In this document: in pieces, positions 8,257 to 18,581 of the stretch | Position numbering within the stretch: position 1 is the stretch's first letter | Layout: the number at the start of each line of letters is the position of its first letter | Source of the DNA: DASRAJ01 sp035638255 | Lineage (GTDB): Bacteria; Bacteroidota; Bacteroidia; Chitinophagales; UBA10324 | NCBI GenBank assembly: GCA_035638255.1 | Contig: DASRAJ010000122.1 | Location: 11,764 to 75,763 of the forward strand | Length of the DNA: 64,000 bases | Reading direction: 5' to 3' | Program-made: the position numbers and the translations under genes | Notes under the pieces: model-generated | The model's input: only the letters and a program-made list of their open reading frames with translations | What the model was told of the DNA's origin: nothing | The model's database searches: none

Positions 8257-10710
8257 TTATCGCCTAACCAAAAATATTTGTTGCAGCGAAGTATCCTTCA
8301 TTTGAATCCTCATTAAATACATTCCCTCTTCCAGGGTGCTCACGTCAAGGGACAATTTGCTATCATCGTCAAGCCGCTGGCTCAGCACCATTTTCCCCGG
8401 CAAATCATAAATCATAATCTGTCTGTCGCCCTCCGCTTTATCTGACAAGTAAATATTAAGTTGATCATCTGTCGGGTTCGGATACAACTTTATATAGTCT
8501 TGTGACTCCTGGGAATTCCAGTTGTCTGAGGTTCCATTTGCGATTCCGAAACTAAATTTATACAGTGTATAATCTGAGTTTCCATTGTTAGTAGATTGAT
8601 AAGCTCCCGGCGTCACAGGCATATCAGATCCATAAGTGCGGGCTGTCAGGTATAGATTATCGTTCTCATCAACATCGAGGTCGTATGTCTCATCTGACAG
8701 TAGTCCTCCAAGGTAAGACCCATATATCTTATGACCGGCAGAATCCATTTTTACAAAATACGCATCCTGATCTGTCGTGGACGCAATGGCTGTCTGATAC
8801 GCATCGGGAGATGCAATACTATCTTCACTGGTGGTGGAGCCGCCGAAGTAAATATTTGCCTGCGTATCTATCGCAAGTGCAAAACATTCTTCTGACTTGG
8901 AACCACCGTAATAGGTACCCCAGATGCGATTACCCTCCGAAGTAAATTTTGCCACGAAGGCATCGGAATACTGTACATCGTAACCTCCGTTTGCTATAGT
9001 AATTTCCGGTTGCCATGAACCTGCTGTCGCCATGTTCACCTTACTCAGAGTATATCCGTCAATATAAACATTTCCCGCTCCATCTGCCACTACATTCCGG
9101 CCACGCTCGTCGCCTTCACCTCCATAATATGTAGCCCAAAACAGATGTCCGTTTGCAGTATCGAATTTTGCAAGGAAGGCATCAGTACCTCCGCCTAAGG
9201 TTGTTTGATGAGCACCGGAAGTAGCAATGCCAGTAGTGCTTTCACACGTGCCGGAGATATATACAGCACCCAACTCATCCACATTCACGGTATGCGACCG
9301 GTCCTGACCGGGGCCGCTAAAGTAACTTCCCCACAACAATGAACCTGATGGAGAAAACTTTGTAATATAAGCATCGCCGGCACCCCCATAAATTTCCTGG
9401 TAAACACCCGGGGTTGAAACTCCATCCGGGCTGCTGCCATAACTGCCCATATAAATGTCGTCGTTATTATCTACACAAACACTGCGCGCCTGATCAGGAA
9501 ATGAGCCTCCGTATAGTGTGCTCCAGATTATTTGTCCGCTGCTATCGAATTTCGAAAGCAGGACATCTCCTGCGCCGGCATTGTTCTCCTGGTAAGCACC
9601 GGGCGTGGTAATATTGCTGCTCTTCGAATTGCCTGCAACTATAATGTTGCTCGCATTATCAACTGCAACACTGTTAGCTATATCCTGATCATCCCCGCCA
9701 AAAAAAGTGGACCATAGTAAAGTTCCGCTTGAATTGAATTTGGCTAAACATATATCAGTTGGATTGCCTCCATAGGTCGTCTGATAGGCGCCAACGCTTG
9801 CAATACCGGTCGTGCTATTAGTAGTGCCCACCAATAACACGTTGTTCTGATTATCAAGAGCAACTTCCTGATTGATTTCCTCATCTCCCTCGCCACCATA
9901 ATAGGTACCCCATACAAGTGAAGGGTCTATAACTGTCGTGGCACTACGATCATAATTTTTCACATCGAATGAAAGCACATTCCCTTTTAATAAAAACCGG
10001 GATGGAAGAGCAAACTTTTGGTCATTTTGATAAGTAAATAAACCTGTCTCTTTTACGAATCCTAATCTTCCCGAAATCATCACCGAACCATTTTCCAATT
10101 CAACACCGCGGGGAGTTTTGTATTGTATTTTTATGTCTGCTATGTTGCCGCCCGGATGAACGATGTATCTATATTCTAACTGTTTATCTTTTTCACCCGA
10201 AACAGTAAATACCAGGTCTATATTTGGATATATGTTTTGGTAACACACTTCTTTATAAGAATGTACCTGTGTAACCCCTTTCGAAGTGTTGCCAAGATAA
10301 TAATTATGGTAGCAGGATGATCTTTCGCCTGCTATTATGTTCATTTTTTTTGAAGGATTAACGAAGGATGCATCGAACCGCTCGATAGTCACTTTCATTT
10401 CGGGAGCGACAAACCCATCTTCGTCGGTAAGAAATGGTGTGGTGCCGTTTGCCTCGGAAATTGATGGTTGGCTCTCATATTGAAATAGCTGATAGCTGAA
10501 TCCCGCGTCTTTCAGAATAAGATTGAAATTTTTTCCTGAAAAAATATATCGGACATCTGATTGCACCCGGCCTTTCTGGTCCTTTACTTGCCCCTTATTT
10601 TCAATAAAGTCACTTGGGGGACGAGACACCGGGTTTGGCCAACCTGCATAAGACATCTCGTCAAATGCAAGGATGAAAATCAGTGACAACAGAATATTTA
10701 GCTTCCTCAT
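8257..10710 (-). CDS. SBBP-repeat (beta-propeller) surface protein with T9SS domain
   Basis: Protein of 817 residues: signal peptide, an N-terminal domain of the type found before SBBP repeats (about 35-265, starting FIENKGQVKDQKG and ending VIDPSLVWGTYYGG), then some nine SBBP repeats (about 270-725, unit of ~50 residues with GTYYGG, A-Y-Q and D-x-x-x-N-x-Y/V patterns) likely to fold as a beta-propeller, then a type A T9SS sorting domain (LYPNPTDDQLNIYLS ... EEGMYLMRIQ ... FLVRR). No catalytic motif is visible, so function is unknown; binding or adhesion is an inference. It lies 122 nt from a longer paralogue at 10833-13676 in the same orientation and clearly arose by tandem duplication. Confidence 0.85.
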   Translation of the reverse strand: MRKLNILLSLIFILAFDEMSYAGWPNPVSRPPSDFIENKGQVKDQKGRVQSDVRYIFSGKNFNLILKDAGFSYQLFQYESQPSISEANGTTPFLTDEDGFVAPEMKVTIERFDASFVNPSKKMNIIAGERSSCYHNYYLGNTSKGVTQVHSYKEVCYQNIYPNIDLVFTVSGEKDKQLEYRYIVHPGGNIADIKIQYKTPRGVELENGSVMISGRLGFVKETGLFTYQNDQKFALPSRFLLKGNVLSFDVKNYDRSATTVIDPSLVWGTYYGGEGDEEINQEVALDNQNNVLLVGTTNSTTGIASVGAYQTTYGGNPTDICLAKFNSSGTLLWSTFFGGDDQDIANSVAVDNASNIIVAGNSKSSNITTPGAYQENNAGAGDVLLSKFDSSGQIIWSTLYGGSFPDQARSVCVDNNDDIYMGSYGSSPDGVSTPGVYQEIYGGAGDAYITKFSPSGSLLWGSYFSGPGQDRSHTVNVDELGAVYISGTCESTTGIATSGAHQTTLGGGTDAFLAKFDTANGHLFWATYYGGEGDERGRNVVADGAGNVYIDGYTLSKVNMATAGSWQPEITIANGGYDVQYSDAFVAKFTSEGNRIWGTYYGGSKSEECFALAIDTQANIYFGGSTTSEDSIASPDAYQTAIASTTDQDAYFVKMDSAGHKIYGSYLGGLLSDETYDLDVDENDNLYLTARTYGSDMPVTPGAYQSTNNGNSDYTLYKFSFGIANGTSDNWNSQESQDYIKLYPNPTDDQLNIYLSDKAEGDRQIMIYDLPGKMVLSQRLDDDSKLSLDVSTLEEGMYLMRIQMKDTSLQQIFLVRR

Positions 10711-10832
10711 AATGATGATTATTTAAACCTGAGAGCTCTCAACCTGATACTCCTTATCGCATTCCTATTCAAACTTGAATTACAATTTTTTTTATGTTCT
10801 TTCAAAAAAATTGATGATAAATAAACAGGGAA

Positions 10833-13676
10833 TTATCGCTTGACCAAAAATATTTGTTGTAGCGATGTATCTCCCATTTGAATCCTCACCAAGTACATTC
10901 CCTCTTCCAATGTACTCACATCAAGCGACAAATTGTTGCTTTCTTCAAACCTCTGATTCCGCACCATTTTTCCCAGCAAATCATAGATCATAATTTGCCC
11001 GCTACCCTCCTGTTCATTTGACAAGTCAATGTTAAGTTGCTGCGATGCAGGATTTGGATATAACCACATATAGTCCTGTCCTTCCTGCGAATTTTCATTG
11101 TCTGATGCTCCATTTATGGATTTGAACGGAGTACTGCTTATATTAAAAGTAAGATCATAACAAACCGTATCATTAAAAACTCCGTTTACGCCCAGCACTT
11201 TTACTTTATAAGTACCCACCATGCTTGTATTGTAAATTATTTGGTCATCAGCCTTCTTTTTATTTTTTGATGAACCCACTTCTGATCCCGACGGCCCGTA
11301 GAGAAAAACATTATAGTTCTTAGGTAAATTTGAGAGGAGGATTTTTATATTGGGAGCTGCAATTGTATTTGTGAAAGAATAAAAGTCTTTATCAGTCGTA
11401 GTCCCGATCAATGCATGTAAAAGAAGAGGATTACCCGGGGGGATCAAAACCGGAGTTGCCGTACCTTTTGAGTTATTCGGTTCATAAGTATCGTAACAAT
11501 TAGTGGTTAGATTGAATTTATATACCGTGTAATCTGAAATTCCATTGTTACCAGACTGATAAGCACCCGCCGTAACAGGCATATCTGATCCGTTTGTGCG
11601 TGCTGTCAGGTAGATGTTACCACTCGCATCGGGATCGAGGTCATATATCTCGTCAGCCATGGCTCCTCCGAGGTAAGTTCCATACAACCTGTGACATGCA
11701 GAATCAAATTTAACAAAATATCCGTCCTGATCCATCAGGGATGCAAGCCCTGCCTGGTAGGCATCTGAAGTTGCGATATTACTATCGCTCGTGGTTGATC
11801 CTGCGACATAAACATTTGCCTGCAGGTCGACACAAAGTCCAAAACATTCCTCCGACTTGCCGCCGCCATAATAGGTGCCCCAGATGCGATGACCGGCAGG
11901 GGTAAATTTTGCCAGATAGGCATCGGCATATTTTACGACATCGCCTCCTCCTTTTATACTGATTTGAGGTTGAAAGCCATTTGCCGTGGCCATGTTTACC
12001 TTGCTCATCGTGTATCCGTCAATATAAACATTTCCGGCTCCGTCAGCCACTACATTCCTGCCGCGCTCATCACCTTCACCACCGTAGTAGGTAGCCCAGA
12101 ACAGATGTCCATTCGAAGTATCGAACTTTGCAAGAAAGGCATCAGTGCCTCCGCCGAAGGTTGTCTGATGTGCGCCGGACGTCGCAATGCCGGTAGTACT
12201 TTCACAGGTGCCCGATATATATGCGGCTCCCTTTCCATTTACACATACTGTATGCGACCGATCCTGCCCCGGGCCGCTGAAATAACTTCCCCACCGTAAA
12301 TCACCTGAAGCAGAAAACTTTATAATATAAGCATCGCCGGCGCCACCATACGTTTCCTGATAAACACCCGGCGTTGAAATTCCACCGGAGCTATTTCCAT
12401 AACAACCCATATAAATGTCGCCGCTATTATCTACACAAACACTGCGAGCCTGGTCAGGAAGTGTCCCTCCGTATAAAGTGCACCAGAGTCTTTGACCTGC
12501 GGCATCGAATTTAGCAAGCAGAATATCTCCCTGACCTGCAAGCTGCTCCTGGTAAGCCCCCGGAGTGGTGATATTAGTGCTGGTCGAATTGCCTGCTATA
12601 ATCACATTGCCGAGGTCATCAACGGCAATGCTGTTGGAAATATCCTGGGAATTCCCGCCGAAGAAAGTTGACCATAAGAGCGTACCGCCTGAATTGAATT
12701 TGGCAATACAGACATCACTCGGGCTGCCGCCAAACGAAGTTTGAAAGGCTCCGGTACTTGCGATACTGGTAGTGCTGTTGGTTGTTCCTGTCAATAATAC
12801 GTTGCCCAGATAATCAACGGCAACTTCCTGGTTGATCTGCTCGTCTCCTTCTCCGCCATAATAGGTACCCCAGACAAGACTAGGGTCTATAACAGTTGTA
12901 GCACTATGATCATAATTTTTCACCTCGAATGAAAGCACGTTGCCTGTCAACAAAAACCGGGAGGTCAATGCAAACTTTGGATCATTTTGATAAGAGAATA
13001 GATCTGCCTCTTTTACGAATCCAAGCCTTCCCGAAATCATCACTGAGCCATCTTTCAATTCAATACCCTCAGGAGTTCTATATTGTACTTTTATGTCTGA
13101 TACGTTGCCGCCCGGATGAACAATGTATTCATATTCCAACTGTTTACCGTTTTCGCCGGACATAGTGAAAACGAGGTCAATTTTCGGATATATATTTTGG
13201 TAGCACACTTTCTTGTAAGAATGTACTTGCGTAACCGGCTTCGAAGTATTTCCCAGATAATAATTATAGTAGCTAGAAGATTTTTCTTCTGCTGCTATCT
13301 CCATATTTTTTGAAGCATTAACGAAGGAAGCATCGAATCGCTCCATAGTTACTTTCGTTTCGGGAACTGCAAACCCATCCTCGCCGGTAACAGGTGATGT
13401 GGAGCCGTCTGCCTCGGAAATTGATTGTTTGCTGTCGCACTGAAAAAGCTCATAGCTAAATCCACCTTCTTTTAGAACGAGATTAAAATTGTGACCTAAG
13501 AAGATATATCGGACATCTGATGGCGCTCGTCCATTCTGATCTTTTATTTGTCCCTTATTTTCAATAAAACCTGTGGAAGGAAGTGATTGCGAATGCTGCC
13601 AAACTGCATTTGCAATTTGTGCTGAAGAAGTATAGAGACTAAACACTGAAATTACAAGCATAAAAATCCTTTGCAT
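10833..13676 (-). CDS. SBBP-repeat surface protein with PPC-like insert and T9SS domain
   Basis: Protein of 947 residues, paralogous to its neighbour at 8257-10710 over the N-terminal domain (about 38-270), SBBP repeats (about 275-700) and T9SS tail (FLVKR end). It differs by an extra ~125-residue domain before the sorting signal (about 725-850: CYDTYEPNNSKGTATPV ... DKDFYSFTN ... NYNVFLYGPSG ... VCYDLTFNIS), which resembles bacterial pre-peptidase C-terminal (PPC) domains. Some SBBP segments are almost identical between the two genes (for example GGEGDERGRNVVADGAGNVY), suggesting recent duplication or gene conversion. Function unknown; no enzymatic motif seen. Confidence 0.85.
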   Translation of the reverse strand: MQRIFMLVISVFSLYTSSAQIANAVWQHSQSLPSTGFIENKGQIKDQNGRAPSDVRYIFLGHNFNLVLKEGGFSYELFQCDSKQSISEADGSTSPVTGEDGFAVPETKVTMERFDASFVNASKNMEIAAEEKSSSYYNYYLGNTSKPVTQVHSYKKVCYQNIYPKIDLVFTMSGENGKQLEYEYIVHPGGNVSDIKVQYRTPEGIELKDGSVMISGRLGFVKEADLFSYQNDPKFALTSRFLLTGNVLSFEVKNYDHSATTVIDPSLVWGTYYGGEGDEQINQEVAVDYLGNVLLTGTTNSTTSIASTGAFQTSFGGSPSDVCIAKFNSGGTLLWSTFFGGNSQDISNSIAVDDLGNVIIAGNSTSTNITTPGAYQEQLAGQGDILLAKFDAAGQRLWCTLYGGTLPDQARSVCVDNSGDIYMGCYGNSSGGISTPGVYQETYGGAGDAYIIKFSASGDLRWGSYFSGPGQDRSHTVCVNGKGAAYISGTCESTTGIATSGAHQTTFGGGTDAFLAKFDTSNGHLFWATYYGGEGDERGRNVVADGAGNVYIDGYTMSKVNMATANGFQPQISIKGGGDVVKYADAYLAKFTPAGHRIWGTYYGGGKSEECFGLCVDLQANVYVAGSTTSDSNIATSDAYQAGLASLMDQDGYFVKFDSACHRLYGTYLGGAMADEIYDLDPDASGNIYLTARTNGSDMPVTAGAYQSGNNGISDYTVYKFNLTTNCYDTYEPNNSKGTATPVLIPPGNPLLLHALIGTTTDKDFYSFTNTIAAPNIKILLSNLPKNYNVFLYGPSGSEVGSSKNKKKADDQIIYNTSMVGTYKVKVLGVNGVFNDTVCYDLTFNISSTPFKSINGASDNENSQEGQDYMWLYPNPASQQLNIDLSNEQEGSGQIMIYDLLGKMVRNQRFEESNNLSLDVSTLEEGMYLVRIQMGDTSLQQIFLVKR

Positions 13677-14103
13677 AGTATGTGTTTTAGTTTTTGTCAG
13701 AAGTCTTCCATAAATACTTTCACCTTTTTAAGAAAAATATAATTAAATCAGAAGCTTATTTTATAACTGCTTAGATCTTGATTGTATGCGTGGTTTGTAT
13801 CCTTATCCTCTGTAATCCATCTTTTGTATGTCAAATAAATCATAAACCCATTTGTGATCCCTGATATCCGAGGCAAAGTAAACGAAAATTTCCACTTATT
13901 TATCACAACAAAATGCAAACGCCATTGATCTGATGCCTGATTCCGGTGCTTTTCCATTCATAGCATTCATCGTATGCTCGTTCATTCTTGGTGATTCGCC
14001 AAACTTAACTAAAAAATTTTTGAAACAACAAAAAAAGTTTGTCTCCGGTTGAAGCCGCCGCCCGCCGCTATTCTTCTCACTTTTTCGTCAATTAAAGAGT
14101 AAG
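13677..14103. other. Spacer without a credible gene
   Basis: AT-rich sequence upstream of the SBBP gene. A 69-codon minus-strand frame at 13748-13957 has no family resemblance and is not called. A short GC-rich patch (about 14049-14070) has repeated GCCGCC words. The SBBP gene's promoter should lie just above 13676. Confidence 0.4.
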
Positions 14104-14319
14104 TCATACTCCATCCTGGCTAATATCTGAGGCAAAATCGACAATTTTTTTTTCGGACGCTTGTTGTAAAATGAAAATGCCTATCAGGATGATGCCCTGA
14201 GCACACCCATTATCATCCGTAAATAGGTTTTCCTCTTCATTGGTGCAAGTCCCGCTTTCGCACAAATCTGCACTAAGAACCTTGTACAAGTGTGGTGAGG
14301 GTCTATTTACAAGAATCAT
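14104..14319 (-). CDS. Doubtful small ORF overlapping a lipoprotein gene
   Basis: A 71-codon frame whose start overlaps the end of the lipoprotein gene at 14303-14899 by 17 nt on the same strand. It has several Cys (LCESGTCTNEEENLF) and one hydrophobic stretch (GIILIGIFIL). No family is recognised. It could be a coupled small gene, a remnant, or chance; it is listed because of the operon-like overlap. Confidence 0.25.
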   Translation of the reverse strand: MILVNRPSPHLYKVLSADLCESGTCTNEEENLFTDDNGCAQGIILIGIFILQQASEKKIVDFASDISQDGV

Positions 14320-14899
14320 CCACTGTTTTTAAATAGTTGTTAATAAAACCCGTGCTTTCAAAATTTTCATCCGGCATCCAGGAAACCAAAATGTCACAAA
14401 AAATAATTTTATCATTTTCTTTAAACACTAAATATTTCCGGTAATCAAAAACAACAGAAACATTGTAAGAAAACTTATTCATATATGAATCTTTTTCGAG
14501 AATGAATTTCTTCACGTCTTCAATTTTAAAAACTGATGTTTTGCTCCTTTTATCAGAATGGCAATGATACATCCTGGCACCAATTGTATCATTAAACCTA
14601 ACTAACTCCCAGGAATAAACTCCAAATGTACCATTGTGGAAGTAATAGATAATTTCATATTTTTTTTTACCGCCAATTATAGTATCTGCAACGCCAGATA
14701 TTACAGAATCTATTCTAAGAATATCTTTATAATCTTCTCCTCTATTATATTGATACAATTCTCCTATATCAACAAGCTTATTCTTACTGTATATCCACTC
14801 TTTATGATTATGACCCGTTTCTTTTATATTGAAGCAGGAAATAGTTACGAGAAGAGCAAAGAAAAGAAGTAGCAATATTTTTGGTTGGATGATCTTCAT
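14303..14899 (-). CDS. Putative lipoprotein of unknown function
   Basis: Protein of 198 residues with a lipoprotein signal peptide: a Leu/Phe-rich stretch and lipobox-like LVTISC with Cys22. The mature part is rich in Lys, Asp and aromatic residues (VFDYRKYLVFKENDKIIFCDILVSWM) and shows no motif I recognise. GC content looks lower than in flanking genes, consistent with a horizontally acquired or fast-evolving accessory gene. It lies 46 nt downstream of a short fragment at 14946-15173; together they could be what is left of an effector/immunity-type locus, but that is only a guess. Confidence 0.6.
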   Translation of the reverse strand: MKIIQPKILLLLFFALLVTISCFNIKETGHNHKEWIYSKNKLVDIGELYQYNRGEDYKDILRIDSVISGVADTIIGGKKKYEIIYYFHNGTFGVYSWELVRFNDTIGARMYHCHSDKRSKTSVFKIEDVKKFILEKDSYMNKFSYNVSVVFDYRKYLVFKENDKIIFCDILVSWMPDENFESTGFINNYLKTVDDSCK

Positions 14900-14945
14900 T
14901 CACTAATTTTTTATTTTCTTCTTTTTTCCGGACCAGCGCTTGTTG

Positions 14946-15173
14946 TTATTGATCTATAATATAATATTGACTGTTTGTATGACGCGGACCACCTATATAC
15001 AAATCATATTCTTTGGAATAGTATGCCATTCCTTTAGTCAGTACACCTTTTAGTTTTTGTACGGCTTGCTCCGAATATTTTTCAAAAAACAATTGAGTGT
15101 AAATTTTAAGATTGCTATTCCGTGGTAGTACAACATCGTGAGTTAGCGAATTATAAAACCGTACCGCAGCCAC
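14946..15173 (-). CDS. Short ORF, possible remnant of a larger gene
   Basis: A 75-codon frame starting at GTG 15173, with an in-frame stop 21 nt upstream, so no longer N-terminus exists. The residues look like real protein (NLKIYTQLFFEKYSEQAVQK), with no signal peptide and a truncated look. It may be the 3' end of a decayed gene. Family unknown. Confidence 0.3.
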   Translation of the reverse strand: MAAVRFYNSLTHDVVLPRNSNLKIYTQLFFEKYSEQAVQKLKGVLTKGMAYYSKEYDLYIGGPRHTNSQYYIIDQ

Positions 15174-15512
15174 TATGCGCCGTAGGGAGGATTATTAAGG
15201 CAACAAGATAAAACTATTTTAAAACTACGAGTCACAGATTACAAATATGGCTTTCGCATGTACTGCGATGATATTTGCATCAATGAGGAGACCGCGGGAA
15301 GCAAACTTTTTGGAAGAAAAATGAAAATAAGTGGCGGTAGGTGGTAGGCAAAAAAAAATGAAGGCAGGTAGCTTTACCCACCGAAACACTTGCAAAGGCA
15401 GGCTGTTGGTAAAAAGAATCCGCTTTTCGATTCAACTATTCACCACTTACCCATTCACCATTGCCAAGTGAAAATATTTCCTTAAACTTGCCCCTCCAAA
15501 TCAACCACCTTA
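15174..15512. other. Spacer upstream of the M4 protease gene
   Basis: 339 nt of AT-rich sequence. It has a purine-rich patch with GGTAGGTGG/GGCAGGTAG words (about 15335-15375) and, near 15435-15467, CATTCACC-type words of the repeat family seen elsewhere. No gene or clear promoter was identified. Confidence 0.4.
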
Positions 15513-18500
15513 ATGAAAAATATTTCCGCCCTCACAACCATTCTTTTATTTGCCATTTCTGCATACTCACAAGACGTCCTCACGGGCTCAAGAGCAAATG
15601 CCATAGCACCCGGCAGCGAGATGGTCCGCATGAGCCGCTTCTCGGACATCCCTGACTTTGTCCGCTTCCGCAGTGGCAGAGAAATCACACAGCAACAGGT
15701 AGTGCCGTATCTGCAACAGCATTTTCAGATGAGCACGGCCATGGCCTTCTCACTGCTAAGTGCTACGCCCGATCAAATCGGTCTCACACACTATCGCTAC
15801 CAGCAAACGTTCAACGGCATTCCGTTGCAGGGCACCATGTACATCGTGCACGTGAGAAATGGAAAAGTGGTTTCAATGAACGGGATGATTTTTTCTTCCA
15901 TCACTTCAGCCACTGCCTCCCTTTCTGAAACCGATGCTCTGCAGAATGCGTTGCACTATGTGAATGCATCCCTTTATCGCTGGCAGATTCCCGGGGAAGA
16001 ATCGCTTTTGCAAATGATGACGAAAAATCCGGAAGCAACCTGGTATCCGAAAGGCGAATTGACTTATGCTCCCGATGCCGGAGCGTATTCAGCCGGAACG
16101 TATAAGCTGACGTATCGCTTCGATGTGTATGCCCTGGAACCCTTGTCACGTCAATACATTTTTGTAGATGCACAAAATGGAAAAGTTGTTTACACAAAAA
16201 ACCGGATTCAGGACAACAATCCCGTGGAAGGTACTGCACACACGGGGTACAGCGGAATCAAAACGATCATAGCAGACGGTGAGGCCGCAAACAAATTTTA
16301 CCTGCGTGATTCCCTTCGCGGAAATGGTGTGATCACCCTGGACATGAATAACAGTTATTACAACAACGGCGCCGTTAATTTTCAGGATGCTGATAACAAC
16401 TGGAACAACATAAATGCAGACCTGGATCAATATGCAACTGACTCTCACTATGGCATGGAGAAGACCTATGACCTTTATGATTCTGTTTACAACCGCAATT
16501 CAATTGACGATAATGGATTCGAGTTGTTTGGATACGTGCATTACGGCAACAACTATTTCAATGCTTTTTGGGATGGGCAGGAGATGACCTTTGGCGATGG
16601 GTATGGCTCACCGCTTACCACTCTTGATATAACAGGGCATGAAATAACTCACGGCCTCACTGAGTTTACCTGCAACCTCGATTACACCGATGAGCCCGGT
16701 GGGTTGAATGAATCTTTCAGTGATATCGCCGGCGAAATGGTTGAGAGGATGGGGAAGGGGGTGAACGATTGGATGGTAGGTGCAGAACTCGGATATGCAT
16801 TCCGGTACTTTTCTGATCCCTCGGCGGATGGAATTAGTGCTTCTTCTTATGGTGATGCTTACTGGAACTACTTTAACGATCCTCACTTCTGGAGCGGACC
16901 GCAGAATCATTGGTTCTACATTTTATCGGTAGGTGATACAGGCATAAATTCTTTGGGAGTGTCATACAGTGTTGCAGGCATCGGGATGGATGAAGCGCAT
17001 GCAATCACCTTCCGCAGTCAAACTGTTTATCTTTTTCCATCAGCACAGTACGCTGACGCGCGCTTCTACGCTATTCAATCTGCTATCGATTTGTATGGCG
17101 CCTGTACGCAGGAAGTTATTTCATGTACCGATGCATGGCACGCGATAGGAGTGGGGAATGTATTTGACGCAACCGTGATCGCTGATTTTACAGCATCAGC
17201 GACTACATTGTGCTCACTAAATGATACTATTTACTTCAACAATCTTAGCACCAATGGCGGAAGCTTCCTATGGAACTTTGGTGACGGTACCAGCAGTAAT
17301 GATATGAATCCGGCTCACCTTTATTCTTCAGAGGGAACCTACAATGTTTCTTTGTATGCGGATGGCGGAAATTGTGGGACTGATAGCTTAGAGCAACTGA
17401 ATTTTATTACCATCGCTCTTCCGGCTGCTCCAACAGCTTCTAATACCACAACTTGTCAAAATTCACCAGCCATGCTTACCGGCTCAGCCAACGGAACGAT
17501 CACCTGGTATGATGTACCTTCAGGAGGAGCACCTCTCGGTACAGGCAGTCCATTCTACACCGCTCCTTTAGTTGCAAACACAACCTTCTACGCAGAGAAT
17601 GATGAGATATCGCCGGTTCAGACAGCAGGTGCACTCAACAATAACTTTGGTACCGGCAGTTATGCTACGTTTACCAATCCTCGCTATTGCATCTTCGATG
17701 CATACACTGATTTTACACTTAAGACTGTGACGGTGTATTCTGACCAGAGCGGAGTTCGCACCATCGAATTGCTTGATAATGCAGGTAATCTTATTAACTC
17801 TTCTACACAGAACATTGGTAACGGCACCGTGACCGTAACACTAAATTTTCCGATTACTTCAGGTAGCGGTTATTGGCTTGGGTTACAGGATGGATCATTG
17901 AATCATTTGTATCGCAACCAAACAGGAGCGAATTTTCCTTACACACTTTCAGGGATGCTTTCAATAACAGGCAATGATATTCCTGATCAGGAACATTATT
18001 ATTATTTCTACAACTGGAAAGTCCAGAAAGGTGCATGTACGAGCAGTCGCGTGCCGGCCGAGGTAACGGTTTTGCCCACACCTACAGCAATGTTTACTTA
18101 CGCCATGAACGGTCATCAGGCTACGTTCACTAATAACAGTGTGGGTGGTGCTACATCTTATGAATGGATATTTGGTGACGGAAGCACATCCTTGCAAACT
18201 GATCCGGTACATCAATATCCTTATGACGGTAATTTTAATGTTCTCCTGGTTGCCTGCACAGGAAATTGCTGCGATACCATTTCGCAGGTAGTTTCCGTAT
18301 TGACAGGAATTCCGGGAGTAAATTCTGCAAATGCCATTTTTGTTTCTCCCAATCCCTTTGAGAATTATTTGCAGTTGAATTATTCTGCTTCGAATGCGTC
18401 GGTAGTTAAAGTTGAACTCACGGATGTGCTTGGACGAGTATTGCTATCAGAAGTGAAAAATTTCTCACCGGGAAACCAGGAGATGGAAATGAATACCAGT

Positions 18501-18581
18501 CAGCTCCCAGCCGGAATTTATTTCATTCACACAGAACAGGACGGAGAGTCAAAAACGCTTAAAGTAGTGAAGCAGCGGTAA
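15513..18581 (+). CDS. Secreted M4 (thermolysin-type) metalloprotease with PKD and T9SS domains
   Basis: Protein of 1022 residues. A signal peptide (1-19) and an FTP/PepSY-type propeptide (about 60-230) precede the M4 catalytic domain (about 240-550). Zinc ligands are in HEITH (His376, His380, catalytic Glu377), with the third ligand Glu400 in GGLNESFSD, the pattern expected of thermolysin. Two PKD domains (about 555-635 with WNFGDGTSSND, and about 855-930 with WIFGDGSTS) and an Ig-like domain (about 640-690) follow. A type A T9SS sorting domain ends the protein (VSPNPFENYLQLNY ... LPAGIYFIHTEQ ... LKVVKQR). An extracellular broad-specificity endopeptidase for nutrient acquisition is likely. 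Confidence 0.93.
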   Translation: MKNISALTTILLFAISAYSQDVLTGSRANAIAPGSEMVRMSRFSDIPDFVRFRSGREITQQQVVPYLQQHFQMSTAMAFSLLSATPDQIGLTHYRYQQTFNGIPLQGTMYIVHVRNGKVVSMNGMIFSSITSATASLSETDALQNALHYVNASLYRWQIPGEESLLQMMTKNPEATWYPKGELTYAPDAGAYSAGTYKLTYRFDVYALEPLSRQYIFVDAQNGKVVYTKNRIQDNNPVEGTAHTGYSGIKTIIADGEAANKFYLRDSLRGNGVITLDMNNSYYNNGAVNFQDADNNWNNINADLDQYATDSHYGMEKTYDLYDSVYNRNSIDDNGFELFGYVHYGNNYFNAFWDGQEMTFGDGYGSPLTTLDITGHEITHGLTEFTCNLDYTDEPGGLNESFSDIAGEMVERMGKGVNDWMVGAELGYAFRYFSDPSADGISASSYGDAYWNYFNDPHFWSGPQNHWFYILSVGDTGINSLGVSYSVAGIGMDEAHAITFRSQTVYLFPSAQYADARFYAIQSAIDLYGACTQEVISCTDAWHAIGVGNVFDATVIADFTASATTLCSLNDTIYFNNLSTNGGSFLWNFGDGTSSNDMNPAHLYSSEGTYNVSLYADGGNCGTDSLEQLNFITIALPAAPTASNTTTCQNSPAMLTGSANGTITWYDVPSGGAPLGTGSPFYTAPLVANTTFYAENDEISPVQTAGALNNNFGTGSYATFTNPRYCIFDAYTDFTLKTVTVYSDQSGVRTIELLDNAGNLINSSTQNIGNGTVTVTLNFPITSGSGYWLGLQDGSLNHLYRNQTGANFPYTLSGMLSITGNDIPDQEHYYYFYNWKVQKGACTSSRVPAEVTVLPTPTAMFTYAMNGHQATFTNNSVGGATSYEWIFGDGSTSLQTDPVHQYPYDGNFNVLLVACTGNCCDTISQVVSVLTGIPGVNSANAIFVSPNPFENYLQLNYSASNASVVKVELTDVLGRVLLSEVKNFSPGNQEMEMNTSQLPAGIYFIHTEQDGESKTLKVVKQR

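Noticed and set aside
13748..13957. 69-codon minus-strand ORF
   Set aside because: No family resemblance, no neighbours in operon spacing, composition like spacer.
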